Part shown: piece by piece, positions 25,301-37,880 of the stretch
Layout of the letters: each line of letters begins with the position of its first letter
How positions within the stretch are numbered: position 1 is the first letter of the stretch
Notes under the pieces: generated by a model
The model's database searches: none
Told to the model about the DNA's origin: nothing
Seen by the model: only the letters and a program-made list of their open reading frames with translations
Assembly (NCBI GenBank): GCA_026260175.1
Contig: JAKCWW010000015.1
Location: forward strand, 674 to 64,673
Origin: Reticulitermes lucifugus
Taxonomy: Eukaryota; Arthropoda; Insecta; Blattodea; Rhinotermitidae
Length of the DNA: 64,000 bases
Reading direction: 5' to 3'
Translations under genes and position numbers: made by a program

Positions 25301-26212
25301 ACACATTGGATTGTAGTGTATTTGCAGTTGTATTTATTATGTCAATAGTATCATGAAATGAACCAAAACATTATTATATGCAATTTGTAAGTCCATTGGG
25401 AAGTGTCATTATTTTTCATAGTATATATTTCAGCAGGTTTTAACTTACCCATTACAGCTTTGAACTAATCGCCAAATACGTCCGTGCTACATAGAACAGT
25501 ACCATTTTTATAAAATTAACAGTCACTCAGCAAACCAAGGAGTTCCCCACCTTGTATGCAACTCAAAATTTTATTACTGTGTTTACAAGAGCCCCCACTG
25601 GTCATAGATGAATCCTGTCCACTCACACTTGTGTCCTACGTCTCTAAGAAGATTTACATATTCCCATTCCAAGTGATCTCATGCATTGTGGTACACTGGG
25701 CCGTACTTTAATCCAAACATGGTGGAATAGATTACTAAGATTAAATTTGTGGCATCCATTCACACTATATACAAAAATTTATAAGGAATAAAGTTCTGCA
25801 GTTCTCTGAGTGCCTGTTAATGATAAAAGATTATGCTGTAATGTTAGTAATTTACTAAGCCACGCTTTCAGTTATCAAGATTACATAATGATTGGATGGT
25901 CAGTGAAAAATAATTTGGAAAGAATATGATACTATCCTGACATTTGCTTCAAAGTACCAAGTAAAACTGTGAAGCACCTTAAGATGTCTCATCTCCAGAC
26001 TAAGATTTGAAGCTGGAACCTCTAAAATACAAAGTTAAAGTGGTCTGAATTGCACATTTATAGAGTATATATCATTCACATGTTCATAACGAATGGATTG
26101 AGCTATAAGCATACAGAACCATACAATACAGTGTTGTAACATAAAGCAACAGGTGTTTCCACAAGACACGACAACAGTATAGATTGGCAATGTGTGTTTA
26201 GTTCTACTTCCT

Positions 26213-29200
26213 CTACAGGCTGGGTATAGGAATGGTAGGATTCCAAATCTCTACAATTGCTCTAATGTTCAGGGCAAGGAAAAAGGCGGCCATGCCAGTG
26301 ATGTGCATTGTGCAACCAGCTTCGAGGTCACCATCTTCTCGCTTTCTCCGGGAGTGGGAAGTAGGCTTTATCAGTGCATCCAGCCATCTTGAATCAAAAT
26401 GGCATCAAATATTTAGTTTACATGAGTCACAATACATTTGGACAAGCTTTGTCATGGTGTGGTTCATAGCCACACGGACAACTTAACTTTACCTTTAACC
26501 ACTTGAGGCCCGGTGGTTACTGTATGTATCACCTGCTTTAACATCAAAATTCGTTTAATTACCGTAATTTTTTGCTACGTTTGACAGTACTAACGCCATA
26601 ATTGCACTTGTTGTCATATTCTGAAGGTATTACATATTTGTAGCCTGTTTTTCTTTCAGCAAGCTTGATCGAAATATTAATAACTATAAATCTGTAAGAT
26701 CGTGAGACTCTGTAAGACATTTTGATGGCACGACGACAATACTTAGCCATATGGCAAAACAAACATTTCTTGCAATAGAATAATTTATAGCCTAATCTCT
26801 CAACTGATTTATATTTTTAAAGATGAGCAATGTAACACCTTTAAACTATTGTATTTTGAGTCCATATTACAGTTTGGGATGGCAGTGTTGCAGACTGATT
26901 TGATGAAGATTACCGTCTTCTGGTAGGCAACGGCGTCTAGGCTGTTAGAACTTTGCAGACTTTTAAGACGAACATATTGCCTCAGTCTTACACTGAAAAT
27001 GGAAGCTATACGTTCCTTCGAAACGTCGGTAAGTTCTTACCGCACTGCTTTGCGTCATATATTATAATACGGTAATCTTCAGTCAGCACAATGGGAACCT
27101 AAAATGGTGCTTAGTAATTTATTGCTTTTAATTTAAAAAATCGGCATGCCACTGGAGTGCAAACCATCTGGATACCTCTAATGTGCGCCTAGGTTGACGA
27201 GGAAACAATAATGACAGCTTACCCTTCTTCAGATTCGTCGGCAAAGCAGCCTGTTGGTGACTGCAGCGGCAATACCCAGTCCACGTACAGAGGATTTAGG
27301 AACTCGGCGAACCCTTCGATTCCGCACAGCGAAACTGTCAGATGGGGAAAAATGAGCATGAGCTTTATAGGCAATAAATCATATCCAAGTATATATGCAG
27401 TGAGTGGCGCTTTCTTTTCACAAAGATGGCATGGAAAGCAGCGAATGTATCTATTTCCCTTGCTCCATCTATCTCTTCCCTTTCCCCGAACTATGCTTTG
27501 TTCTCGTGGCAGAAAAAAAGGTAAAGTTCACCCTAGAACAGGCCATGAAGGCCCAGAGGGGGAGTAGAGGTATAGNNNNNNNNNNNNNNNNNNNNNNNNN
27601 NNNNNNNNNNNNNNNNNNNNNNNNNGTACCCATTGTACAGGAGGCTGGGTAGGCCCCAAGGCCGGTCTGGACGGGTGCTGAAAATCTCTCCCCCACCAGG
27701 ATTCGATCCCCGGACCGTCCAGCTCGTATCTCTTGGCAGAAACAAATAATAACATTTGCTGTAAACAAGCGAACTCTTTCCTGGTCTGAAAGGGAGACAG
27801 CATTGGATTTTTCAATGTAAATCCTTCTATTCCCCTTTTCATTTCTGTAATAATAAAAAGGTAATGGATAAGTAGAAAAATAAATAATAAATTAACAAAT
27901 AAATAAGTTTCATCAAACGTAGATCAGTACCAATATCCACAACAATGCACTTTCCTGTCGCGTTAAGAGGTACGGATGTGGGTGGCCGGTGCGCGGGTCC
28001 AAGTGAGGGCATTCGAATTTGTCTCTATATCGCCATAGCTGTCCAGAACAACCCTGTGAACCAACCAACCAACCTCTTGTCCAGAAGTATCGGGGGGTTC
28101 TTTCACTTAGGTTAAACGAAGCCGAATCTGAAGCCAACGTCTCACTTTCGTGCAGTATCAAGGCAAAGAATGCGTGGATATGAATCGTTACATTCCCCCT
28201 GCGGCTTATTTTCTTTGTGCTTAAATAATACTTAATTTTATTATCCTTCACAACCACGCATGTTATATAAAGTTTATTTCTGTTTTGTTTGAAACAAACT
28301 CAAATCAGACACAACTGTTTAATAGGATATTGTGTCTTGTGTTGCATAAATACAGAGGGATATTTTACATACCCTGTTCAAGGAACAGATCCCTGAATCC
28401 CGCAGGTACACCCAGCTCTATAATACGGTACAGCTCCACTAATATATCAGAACAGAAGTTCCGAATTGACGTCTCAATGGCAGAAAACTCCACTTGGTTG
28501 CCACATCCCAACTACAAAGCAACAAATTAAAGAATAAATAAAAGTAAATGTATTTTAAGTTTTGAAATTTTACTCAGTAAGTATCCATAAATCAAAACAA
28601 CCAACATTTCAGGTTCTTTCTTTCACCACCGCGTAACTACTATCAGCGATCCCTTATCCCTATGAACTTACACATGTGAATGCCCTATCGCTAATTTGCG
28701 AATGTAGGAACAATATTAAAGGCTAAACCATACAAATTGGGTTTTCTAGCATTTTTAATAATCAGCCACGCGTGAAAATGTAATGGAAATAAATTTCGAT
28801 GAATAATACTTGGGCACGGTTCTTATATCCAAGTCAAAATATTTACGTAGTACGTTTATTTAGAAACTTTATTGAGGCCACGAAAAGAAGTCCCATGGAT
28901 GGTAGGTATGACGGCGCTCGGGACCTGTTTTTACTCTCTGTGACAGCCATTTCAAATAACTTGTCACAGTGTCGTGGTTATCACTGACAGTATTAACGTG
29001 AACAAAATGGCCGAAGGCCTGAACGTAAATATACGGTCGAACCACGGGACTGCTTTCCGTGGCCGCGGTACAGTGAAAAATTATATAAGCAAACACGCAT
29101 TTGGAAAACATCTATGTTCCAAATAGGCAAGCAAGGCCGTGCCATGGCTCAGGCGGTTAGTCGCCGGCCTCCCACCGCAGAGGCCCGGGTTCGATCCCGG

Positions 29201-32200
29201 CTCATTCCATGTGGGGTTTGTGGTAGACAAAGTGGCACTGGGACAGGTTTTTTCCCCGAGTACTTCGATTTTCCCCTGTCAATTTTATTCCACCGGTGCT
29301 CCATTACAAGGAAAAATGAAAAAAATAATCATCTTCTTCACAGGGTTGCACAATAAGCCTCAAGGCTGCGGTGCGTCCGTAACATCTGCTGTGGGGCCCT
29401 TCACCACATAAAAATAGACAAGCATATTTCTTGTTAACTCTATTGAATTTAAATATTCCTGCTCACCTGTCTAGCTACTTGCAAATACAGCAGTCTGTGT
29501 GTAAGAGAATAGCCATGAACTTCCTCGTCTTTGTTTGCCATGATGTCCCAGCATGTGGGGCTAGTCCCACACAGTTTGGGGGATACCAGCAAACCTATGC
29601 AGAAATCTGACTGCCTTTCATTCGGACGACCACTCAGTAACAAATACATCTTTTGTTTCATGGTCAACTTGTGTCGTTTCCCATAGGGCCCTCCGCTGAT
29701 GAGATTTTCTTTTGGAGGTGACCGTAATTTTCCCAGAGTTAAGGGATAATCCACTTCCCATAGGTCTTCTTGTACGACATTATCCATGACTGTAACCCAG
29801 GAAATATTTGTTGGTTACCTGACTGTATGTTGTCTATTGCCTCTACATGATGTTTGCATGGTGGAAAGTAATTACCAGTACGTTAAACTTTATTTGCGGA
29901 AAATATGTTTTATCGATACACATTTTGCACATATAATTTTTCTTTCTGTGGCGCAACAGCCCAACTCGGGCCCAGACCTCCTCATTGCTGAGGTCTGTAG
30001 ATCACACGCAATTAGACACACACCCGGTAGGATTCCCCTGAACGAGTGATCAGCTCGTCGCAGAGACCATTACCTGAACAACACACAACAAACACAAGAG
30101 TCGAACATCTATGCCTTCAGCGGGATTCGAAAGCGCGATCCCAGCAATCGAGCGCCCGCAGACCCCTAGTCCGCACGGCCACCGGGATCGCTTTGCACAT
30201 ATAATTTTTTTCTCATGGCTCGACAGCCCTATTGGGCCTAGGCCTCCTCATCGTTGAGGTTTCGAGATCTCACTCAGACACACCACACTCCGCAGGACTC
30301 CTCTGGACGAGTGATCGGCCCGTCGCAGAGACTTCTACCTGACAACACACAACACTCAGAAGAGACAGACATTCATGCCCTCAGCAGGATTCGAACCCGC
30401 AATCCCAGTAATCGAGCGACCGCAGACCTACGCCGTACACCGCACGGCCACCAGTTTCGGCATTCTAAAAATGAAGACAGACGTTCTGCTGTCACTCGGC
30501 AGCAATTTATAGTTATCATGTGTCACGTGTCTGTCTTATAGCACTATGTAGGCGTTGTAGCTGTAGACAGTACACTGTTCCTCCAATATGTCCCACCGAC
30601 AGACAGAACTGCACTGCTAGTATTGACAAGGGTCAATACGTTGCCACTTCTGTTTGAAGATGGAGAGAGTAAGGATTCCGAGACGTCGACCATACAGCCT
30701 ACATATACACGATAAAGTCACTCAAAAATGAGATTCACATTAGCATTGAACCGTCTTGGAAACCCGAAAACTTCAACTAATTTAGGAGTTACATAAGAAA
30801 ATGTCGGAATATTTTTTTTCGAAATAATTTATAGTTTTTATCCCATCTCTCAACAAATATCCTCTCTCCCTCCCTTCCTCGCACGGTTCCTTCCCTTCTC
30901 TGTCACTCACACTTTGTTGAATGCTTTTTGTGTGTGCTTTATTCAGCGAGGCTATTAATTAATAGATTTACACTGTTGATGTAAGGTAAAAAAAATATCA
31001 GTACGTCATACTGATGGAATGATAACTGACAGTGGAAGACACAAGTTCCAGGAGAAAAACCTGTCCCAACAACACTTTGCCCACTGCTGAGTGTAAAAGA
31101 CAGGCAATGTGATGCTGATTTTAGGTTTAAAACAACTCCATAAAAGTCAGAAATTACGACCAGTATGTCTTTGAATGGTCAATATGAAGGGAAACGCAAC
31201 AAGAAAACTTAAATAACTTTATCCACCAGAGTCGTCCTGTAGTAGCCAATGTGTTATCAGTTACCGAAAGTTCCCTATTTGATGTAACCAGAGTATTCAT
31301 TACCGTATTCACAATGACCCGCCACTGGACTTCATTCTGAACCAGGTGAATCAGTCTACACTGTCTATATTAATGTGAACTGTTTATCTACGCCTGTGGC
31401 TGTCAGGTAATCTCCACCCTTCAAATACCCCAAATAAAAGAAAGAAGCAGAAAACATCATTAGTGTTCATGTCCGTATTTATAAACACAGTCCACAAAAC
31501 AAAGCATTCAATCAACTGTTACTACCGTTATTCGCCAAATTCACAGCTCTTGATTTGACCTCAATCACATTGTTTTAAACATCGCTTCTAAACAAAACGT
31601 TGGTCCCTGCAATATTAAGAAACATTAAATTCTAATTGTCAAACCTTCAATAATACTCGACTGTGAACCTGGAAACTTTCAGGGGAATGAATGTCTTTAA
31701 CAATGAAATTATGTACCAGAAACCTAAGGACAATTAAAATACCACGAACGCTGTCCTATGGGACAGTAAAATGCCATGTATACTCACTGACGTCATATTG
31801 CCCCGTCGCACCCTTTGCTCTAATGGGCATGTATTTCTTGTAGATCTCCTTACACTTCCTCTCCAGGAGCGATATCGTAGACAGATCTGCATTCGTCCTG
31901 TTATCCTCACCCTGTACCAGGTGCCTTGCCAAGACCGCGAGCTGACCTGCGGATATTTTATAGAATATCTGCTGTATTTCTTAATTCGTGTGCGAAAAAT
32001 GCAATATAGACTGAAATCGTGAAGTACTTATTTAAAATCTCGACAAATGTACAATGCTTTGTCTTGTTCTTCCTCACGCTGTACTGCTTGGATATAAAAG
32101 GGAAGAAGCCACGAACGTCCTCAATCCATATGCTTATTTACTCGCCATTCATAATTATTTTCCCACCTCACTTGGCGCTATAGTTTCAATTTGAGCAAAG

Positions 32201-33855
32201 TTTTGTAGGTAATCATTAACTTTAATGAATGCGTTTAAGTACTGAGTGTGCTGTGTACAAATCACAATTGGAGGGACATGACTTCTGGTCTTGTATCCCA
32301 TCCATCTACGTCCAAATATACATTTTACTGACACCTCACCTACAATATCAGACGCGGTCGTGGCCAATTAAAAATTCCCAGCTTTAGTCTCAAAAAATTG
32401 AAAAAATCATAAAGAAACAACACAGCTGGTCTCAGGCCAAAAATCAACAAATTAAATTGTTGGAAGCGAGAGAAATTCTCACATGCTACAATGTCCCTGT
32501 TGCCAGGAGAGGTATCTCTTGGTGAAGAAGCCACCGAGTTCTTCCGTCTGCGTACAAAACAAAACCTGTGGATGCATAAAAACAAAGTAGGCGATTGGAA
32601 ATATCAGACTGGATATAACTGGAAAACTACGGAAACTTGAAATCAGCAGTTAGTGATAGCTGGTTGTTGGCAAGGGATTTCTGTACTGCGAAATAAATGG
32701 AAATGTATTAGGCTACGTGTGGCTTCAAAGTTCTTTGCCTCCGTAGTCAGTAAAACGTGTGTATGCGTCTGGTAATGCTTTATAACTTCAATGTTGTTGC
32801 TGATATTATTAGATATTTAGAATTGTAAAACATCAGAGGCTGCATGTGGTGTGTATTTTATTAGAAGTGGTAACATTATTGGCTTACTGTTAATGGCATT
32901 TGTGTATGGAAATTTTAAACGCGTGTATCAAACGAGACTCAGTTTCGCTCATAGGCTGCACGTAGCTAATTAAGTGTGTTGTTTAACGATGACATTAATA
33001 GACAAGATTACTTATCGGTGGTAGATGAATGAATGAGTATGCAGAGTTCTTGGAATTATACTGAGAAGGGTAGACGGAAATACTGCGAGAAAGAAAAACC
33101 TGTCCCTGTGTCACTTTATCCACCACAAATCCTACATGAACTGACATGAAATCAAAACCGGTCTCCACAGTAAATTCCCAGAGACAAACCGCCTGAGCCA
33201 TGGCACAGACGATTGTGTGTAGTCAAACGAGCAACAAACAATACGTTTTTTTATTGATTGATACCTTTGTCATAATAAAAACTATTGACGAGAAAATACC
33301 CTCGATCACAACTAAGAAAATTTATGTGTGTCCTAAATTATCCTTCAGTATAAAATGGTTAATTGTAAAAATGAAACCTCATTTAAAATCAAACAACTTA
33401 TAGCGCAATAATTCTTCTTAATATATTTTGATATTATGTCTTACCTGACGATGGCCTACTTCGGCCGAAACATTTTTTAAGCAAGTTTTTCGTATATATA
33501 ATAAAACATTGTTAGTTGTGAGTTATGACGTTGTTCTTGTTGTGGTTGTTGTTGTTAGTTGTGATCGACGGTATTCTCTGTCCAACAAACAATACATTTG
33601 TTGTCATTTATTATTTCCCTTTTCATCGTCGAAATAAATAAGTCACACCCCCAAACGCAACTCGCCTCTTGCCAGAACGATCCCTAATATCATGTCCCCG
33701 ATCACACTCCGCGGCACCAGCATGTAGTCGAGTAGGCGGTTCAGAGATGTCACAGCATCCTTCAACTGCAAAGAGTAGTTATGGAGACCTTCTGCGGCAG
33801 TGCTGGACATCGCAACCACCAACAGCAGCACCGGCAGCTTCCAGACAATCTCCAT
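26213..33855 (-). CDS. C16orf89/UPF0764-like secreted protein (DUF4735), 6 exons
   Basis: Exons in transcript order are 33855-33666, 31946-31788, 29789-29467, 28511-28373, 27334-27223 and 26387-26213, giving 365 residues with phase agreeing at every junction. Residues 1-23 form a signal peptide (WKLPVLLLVVAM core), so the product is probably secreted; N-glycosylation sequons lie at N26 and N79. Family marks seen are ILGIVLARGQL near 57-66, SDFC at 177-180, C190 and C196, GYSLTH at 209-214, LGCG around C227, C244, SLCG at 272-275, GCF around C300 and a basic RRKRED stretch before the final AGC (C333). The order matches vertebrate C16orf89, a thyroid-enriched secreted protein of unknown function. 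Intron 1 must use a GC donor at 33665-33664 to keep frame; the others are GT-AG. Introns hold SINEs and one assembly gap. A poly(A) signal is possible at 25338-25333. An in-frame ATG at 33888 exists, but the later ATG gives a better signal peptide. Confidence 0.92.
27520..27725 (-). mobile_element. SINE family B copy interrupted by an assembly gap
   Basis: The minus-strand head includes GGGGATCGAATCCTGGTGGG, a good B-box, followed by CCGTCCAGACCGGCC and CCCAGCCTCCTGTACAATGG. The N run removes the middle; the 3' tail (CACGCC-like, 27534-27575) is on the other side. Inside intron 4 of the DUF4735 gene. Confidence 0.85.
27576..27625. other. Assembly gap (50 N)
   Basis: Fifty N, falling inside a SINE copy, where a repeat is a likely cause of the failed assembly. 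Translated frames across it are not real. Confidence 0.99.
29135..29407 (+). mobile_element. SINE family A (tRNA-derived), best copy
   Basis: Begins GGCCGTGCCATGGCTCAGGC (A box TGGCTCAGGCGG) with B box GGGTTCGATCCCGG about 50 bp further, then a body with TGTGGTAGACAAAGTGGCAC. Related copies lie at 33075-33207 (-) and 39798-39990 (+). It is in intron 3 of the DUF4735 gene, opposite to the gene's direction. Confidence 0.88.
29945..30190 (-). mobile_element. SINE family C copy with 18-bp target-site duplication
   Basis: The minus-strand head has CGGTGGCCGTGCGGACTAGG, and its B-box region is somewhat altered (GATCGCGCTTTCGAATCCCG). TTTGCACATATAATTTTT stands on both sides (29924-29941 and 30192-30209), a target-site duplication showing LINE-driven insertion immediately beside another copy of the same family. 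Both lie in intron 2 of the DUF4735 gene. Confidence 0.9.
30205..30455 (-). mobile_element. SINE family C copy
   Basis: Minus strand: GTGGCCGTGCGGTGTACGGC then GATTGCGGGTTCGAATCCTG (B box), body with GTTGTGTGTTGTCAGGTAGA, and an A/T-rich tail ending in AAAAAA. About 80 percent like the neighbouring copy by eye. Confidence 0.88.
33075..33207 (-). mobile_element. SINE family A, partial copy
   Basis: Minus-strand CTGTGCCATGGCTCAGGCGG opens the copy, and TGTGGTGGATAAAGTGACAC with GGGACAGGTTTTTCTTTCTC follow as in 29135-29407. The B box is decayed. In intron 1 of the DUF4735 gene. Confidence 0.75.
33440..33480 (+). repeat. GATGGC…GGCCGAAAC stem-loop motif
   Basis: CTGACGATGGCCTACTTCGG then CCGAAACA: GGCC pairs with GGCC around a short loop, the same plan as in the palindrome at 6226-6744. 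It is probably part of a decayed mobile element. Confidence 0.45.
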
Positions 33856-34175
33856 AGCAGGTGACACGTGAGAAGCAGTACAAATCAAGGGTTCTCTGAT
33901 TCTCCGCCTCTGATTTTGCCGAATTTGCAGGGAAAAAGTAGTTTAAGTTCATCGTCATTTTGTTAGTGATTACTCTTTTGTTACCATGGAGTGTTAATGC
34001 GGGGTAAACAACAGAGCATCTGTCAAAGTGAATATGTATAATATTCTCACAATACACAAGGAATTCCTCGTTTACCTAGAGTTTACTTTAAAAAAACTTG
34101 GGTACAAATAAATTACATCAATACCTGTCCAAACACAACTAAATTCTATTTATTATATAGAACTACATGTTTCGA

Positions 34176-34212
34176 CCTATCTCAGACCATCCCTGAGGAT
34201 GACCTGAGATAG
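34176..34212. repeat. Small hairpin in a mobile-element remnant
   Basis: TCTCAGACCATCCCTGAGGA followed by TGACCTGAGA folds on itself. Nearby on the minus strand is GGTCGAAACATG, related to the motif at 33440 and 6690. Confidence 0.5.
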
Positions 34213-34399
34213 ACAGATATTGATTGTACTATTAACAACACAAGGGGGATGACATTTTTTAAATACTTGGGTTGTTAAAGGGGGGGGTTGGTTTCTTATG
34301 CACTAAAGCCCATGTGGAAATCTCTCTTCTATTAAGCCATAAACGAACAATTTTACAAGGTTTATGTTGGGTTTGTGTGTTCTCACGAGTGGTATATTT

Positions 34400-34590
34400 T
34401 AATGTATTGAAAATCGATATGGTGCCGTGTAGTCTGGTATTTAGTTATCAACATTCGGAGGAATCCACTACCTCCAACTTAAATAGAGCTACCCTGAAAA
34501 TGGAGACATTAAATTTCTCGGAAAGTTGTGTAACGGACTACATGACGTCACATTCCGAAAGACACAAGTCCTCAGGTTACGCCTTCAGAA
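34400..34590 (+). repeat. Dispersed element remnant (DxxPCSLV-type)
   Basis: The frame reads DMVPCSLVFSYQHSEES and later MTSHSERHKSS. This is a decayed copy of a repeat common in insects (DVAPCSLVEVYRRFRGT… then a HRHIPE-like phrase); 47030-47165 is another copy. The element class is uncertain and no product is expected. Confidence 0.55.
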
Positions 34591-34599
34591 TTTCAGGTC

Positions 34600-35740
34600 T
34601 CGCGTTTAAAATGTTTATTCAAATCTGGTACACAGTAACTGACAAGTAGTCACACACTGTAGGAGTTAGTTAATACGTAAATTGCAAAAACCCTGCACAC
34701 AGACGTCGTGGTGGGGAGGTTAGCGAATTGAAAATTTAAAAAAAACTGACTCTCGTGTACAAGAAAGAGACAAATCAGCAGCGCTAAAATAAAGTAACAT
34801 TATAAGAACAGGCCGCATGTCAGTTCAGTAAATTTAGAATCCTCAAAAATTACAAGTATAATTTGAACAGATGCTCATATATAAACTATTTTAACAAATG
34901 TGTTGTTTATTAATAAACCACAGATAAATGAAATTATTAATAAATAAATTATAAAAAGTGAGCATGACGCATTTTCCCCATTATCTGTAAATAAATACTA
35001 GCAAAATCTCAGAACCCATAGTTTGTACAATTCAATAAAAATCCTCAGCACAATATCATTTGTATTTATTCATGAGCATTTGTAACAAATTAAAAATAAT
35101 ATGACGTTTAAGGGTTCTACGTTATATTTGTTTACGACAGTAATAACATTTGCAAAATTCATTATTTTCAAAGACAATTCTACAATATTTCAGTCTTCAA
35201 TATTAAACGAAATTAATTCGAATCCCATCTGGAATTTTAGAAAAAGTGTCGCATTACATCTTGCGCATAATCAAATGTGGTTGTTGTGTATTCCTCATAA
35301 ATATCATTTCCGAGTATCAAATATGTTTGAGGTTCAAGAATTAAAAATTTCACTCACTGAATCGATCGAACCTCGACTCCTCTCCACCCCCAAATTTTTC
35401 TTCAAATCCCTAACACTTCCTCTTAAAATACTAATGACGCAGTCTGGTCAGAAGATTCTCATATATGCACAATCACTGCCATTATTCACTAAATTAAAAC
35501 AAAGAACTTAGCACCGCCAACATTCAGCACCTACCTGTATCGGTAGCGAAATCTAAAGAACAACTGAACGAAGTGTCAAGGCGGACCGGCGTTCTACACT
35601 TGCATAGATAGACCATCCCCCCTACACCTCCTCGTGACGTCACGTAACATTCTCAATGACTTATGATAAACGAAGCCACGATGAAACGAAAACAATTTCA
35701 AGAATAACAATTCCCTGCTAGCATTTGTAATAAAAAATGC
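34600..35740. other. Gene-free AT-rich stretch
   Basis: Contains a 136-codon open frame at 35101-35511 with no recognisable domain, poor codon choice for a gene and no splice context. I see no other feature. Confidence 0.4.
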
Positions 35741-35815
35741 AGTGTTCCCTCGCTAATCCGGACCCCGGTAATTCGGATCCTCGTGTGGTCCGGACAATTT
35801 TGGGCCAGCTATAGC
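35740..35815 (+). mobile_element. pogo/Tigger-like terminal repeat fragment
   Basis: CAGTGTTCCCTCGCTAATCC then GGACCCCGGTAATTCGGATC is the typical start of a Tigger-like element. The matching far end was not found, so this is an end fragment or a strongly decayed copy. Confidence 0.6.
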
Positions 35816-35825
35816 CCAGTATTTC

Positions 35826-35830
35826 CCACT

Positions 35831-35862
<32 letters not shown>

Positions 35863-35890
35863 ACAGTATTGTTGTTATTATTATTACCAT
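35826..35890. repeat. TTA microsatellite
   Basis: ATTATTATT runs with short interruptions, followed by CATCGTCGTCGTCATCATCA. Non-coding simple repeat. Confidence 0.85.
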
Positions 35891-37480
35891 CATCGTCGTC
35901 GTCATCATCATCATATACTGTTAGGTACAATATTTCCTTTTTAAGGAGTTTGACTTTAACATTAGTGATGATTTTTTGTATGTTACATGTTGTATGCAAA
36001 ATGAGGCAAATATAAACAGTTTAATGATCTGTTTCTTAACCTGGAGTCGCGGACTGCTGTGGGCCCACGAGTTGTAACTAAGGTGTCTGCAAGTTAAGTA
36101 GATTCCACTCAGTATAACACAAAGTTTCTTGTCCGTTAGGTTTTCCTAATCTTAGTTTTATTGTCACTGCTGCTAGGAAAATTATTTTGTACAGAATTGT
36201 CGCAATGATTATACAGAGATTCTTACATATCAATGGTATTTCCTATTTTTAAATATTCCCAACTTTAAATTTTACCACAAATTCTGCCTAAGGCACTTCC
36301 CGTACATTTTCTATTCCATGGATGAAGGGCTAAAACAATTTTTCATATCCCGACAAACCCCTGTCTCTGAAAATATTTACAGACGAGAAAAAACTTTATA
36401 GCGCGAAGCGCAACTGACCAAAAGAAAACAAAAGGACAGTTTGTAGCCCAAGAATATTACCCCAATACTGCCAATTACCGGACGATAATTCCCGCGATAT
36501 TTAGAGAGATATTTGGAATTTTTCGCGGTACTTCAACATTTTTATGTAGTTATTTCACGGCTTCTCGCGGAGCCCCAAACGATGTTCTGCAGAACCTTAG
36601 GTTTGGGATCCGCGAGTTTAGATCATTTGAAAGTGCGGGGAGTCCGCAGAATTATTACAACTTTGTGAAGAGCTCTTAGTACCTGAAACGTTGAGAAAGA
36701 TTAATGTAGGTGTGTATTCACTATATGACGCTGCGTAAGCCTGACGTAAGCGCTGAACTGGTCTAGGTCTGCTCGCTTTTACAAATATTTTCGCAGCATC
36801 ATAATTTGAAAACCCTGACTAAAAACAAGTGCATCTGTTTCTATTATAAAGCTAACAATTTGCAATGGTTTTACAATAGAAGTATATCTCAGTGCACGGA
36901 ATGAATAGCATTAACTTGGGTGCATCTATATCCGGAAGTGTGTACAGTCTCATAGTACAGACGTTAAGGTTTTCGCAGCAGGTATTGCTCAGCAGATAAT
37001 ACTCTGAGTTTTGACATCATACACGTTTGTAATATAACACAGACTTTTGACAGATATATGCTGTCTCCATTTTCAGGGTGACGTAATAGCGTCCAAGTAT
37101 CTTCCGAGACGTCAGTGTGAATCTACGAACCGATAGGTTGGCGAAACCTGCAATGTTATCACTTCAATTCCCTTGCAGTATTTCTTAGTCGTGCTCCTAA
37201 ATCCATGTACCGTACCAATGGCCTACGTAGCACACCATACATGTAAACACACGTGTATTATGAAATATCCTTCCCCGAATTAAATATACTTATTATGGTT
37301 ACGGCAGTCAGTAAAGTCAACAGGGGCTCGAAATAGAACTAACTTACTCATTTGTAACAAAATGGGAAAAGCGCAGATAAAATTCAGGGAATGACTGCTA
37401 CCCTTCCTTCCACAGTTCTTCTTCCCGTTTGGCTACATAATAGCATGAAAATTAAAATATACAGAACATCTTACACGTTG
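35891..37480. other. Gene-free stretch
   Basis: No exon, RNA gene or clear repeat is recognised. It is CpG-containing and AT-rich. Confidence 0.4.
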
Positions 37481-37489
37481 TTTTATTTG

Positions 37490-37880
37490 GGTGTAAATCT
37501 TGGTCTCTCACATTAAGGGAAGAATGTAATCAGAGGGTGTTTAGGATCCTAAGGAAGATATTTGAACCTACGTGTGCTGAAGTAACAGGAGACTGGAGAA
37601 TGTGGCACCATGAGCAGCTTCTTGATTCGTACTTCTCGCCAAATATTATTCGAATGTTCAAATTAAGGAGAATGAAATAGGCGGAGCATGTGGGACGTAT
37701 GGACAGAAGAAAAATGCATACAGGAGTTTGGTTGGAGACCTAGAGGAAACAGACTGTCTGGAAGACCTAGGAGTAGATGTAAGTATAATATTAAAAAATG
37801 TCTTAAAGAAATAGGGACAAGTGGCCAACTCTTGTGAACGCGGTAATGAACCTTCGTGTTTCATACAGTGCAGGAAATTT
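37490..37880 (+). mobile_element. LINE ORF2 C-terminal remnant and 3' end (RTE-like)
   Basis: Reads LTLREECNQRVFRILRKIFE, then WRMWHHEQLLDSYFSPNIIR and AEHVGRMDRRKMHTGVW, broken by stops. The 3' part matches the tails at 1335-1545 and 48925-49130 (GTGAACGCGGTAATGAACCT). Dead copy. Confidence 0.8.

Larger units (their letters stand above)
19940..25330. other. AT-rich, CpG-poor stretch between two convergent genes
   Basis: The first part is probably the 3' UTR of the four-membrane-segment gene (AATAAA at 20784 and 23096). It contains a CA microsatellite (about 22225-22380), a 60-bp tandem duplication (21994-22113) and the diverged repeat at 20310-20500. No further exon is convincing. Confidence 0.5.

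Noticed and set aside
26192-26486. Plus-strand open frames with a hydrophobic stretch, preceded by an acceptor-like CTCTACAG
   Set aside because: They lie exactly antisense to the last exon of the DUF4735 gene, whose frame and splice site are much better supported.
29135-29210. A tRNA gene
   Set aside because: A and B boxes are present, but the arms do not fold into a complete cloverleaf and related copies carry the same SINE body.
29449-29787. Reading this 112-codon minus frame as a gene of its own
   Set aside because: It is exon 3 of the DUF4735 gene plus a few intron codons after the donor at 29466.
35101-35511. 136-codon open frame
   Set aside because: No domain, signal peptide or splice context is recognisable, and the composition matches the surrounding AT-rich DNA.
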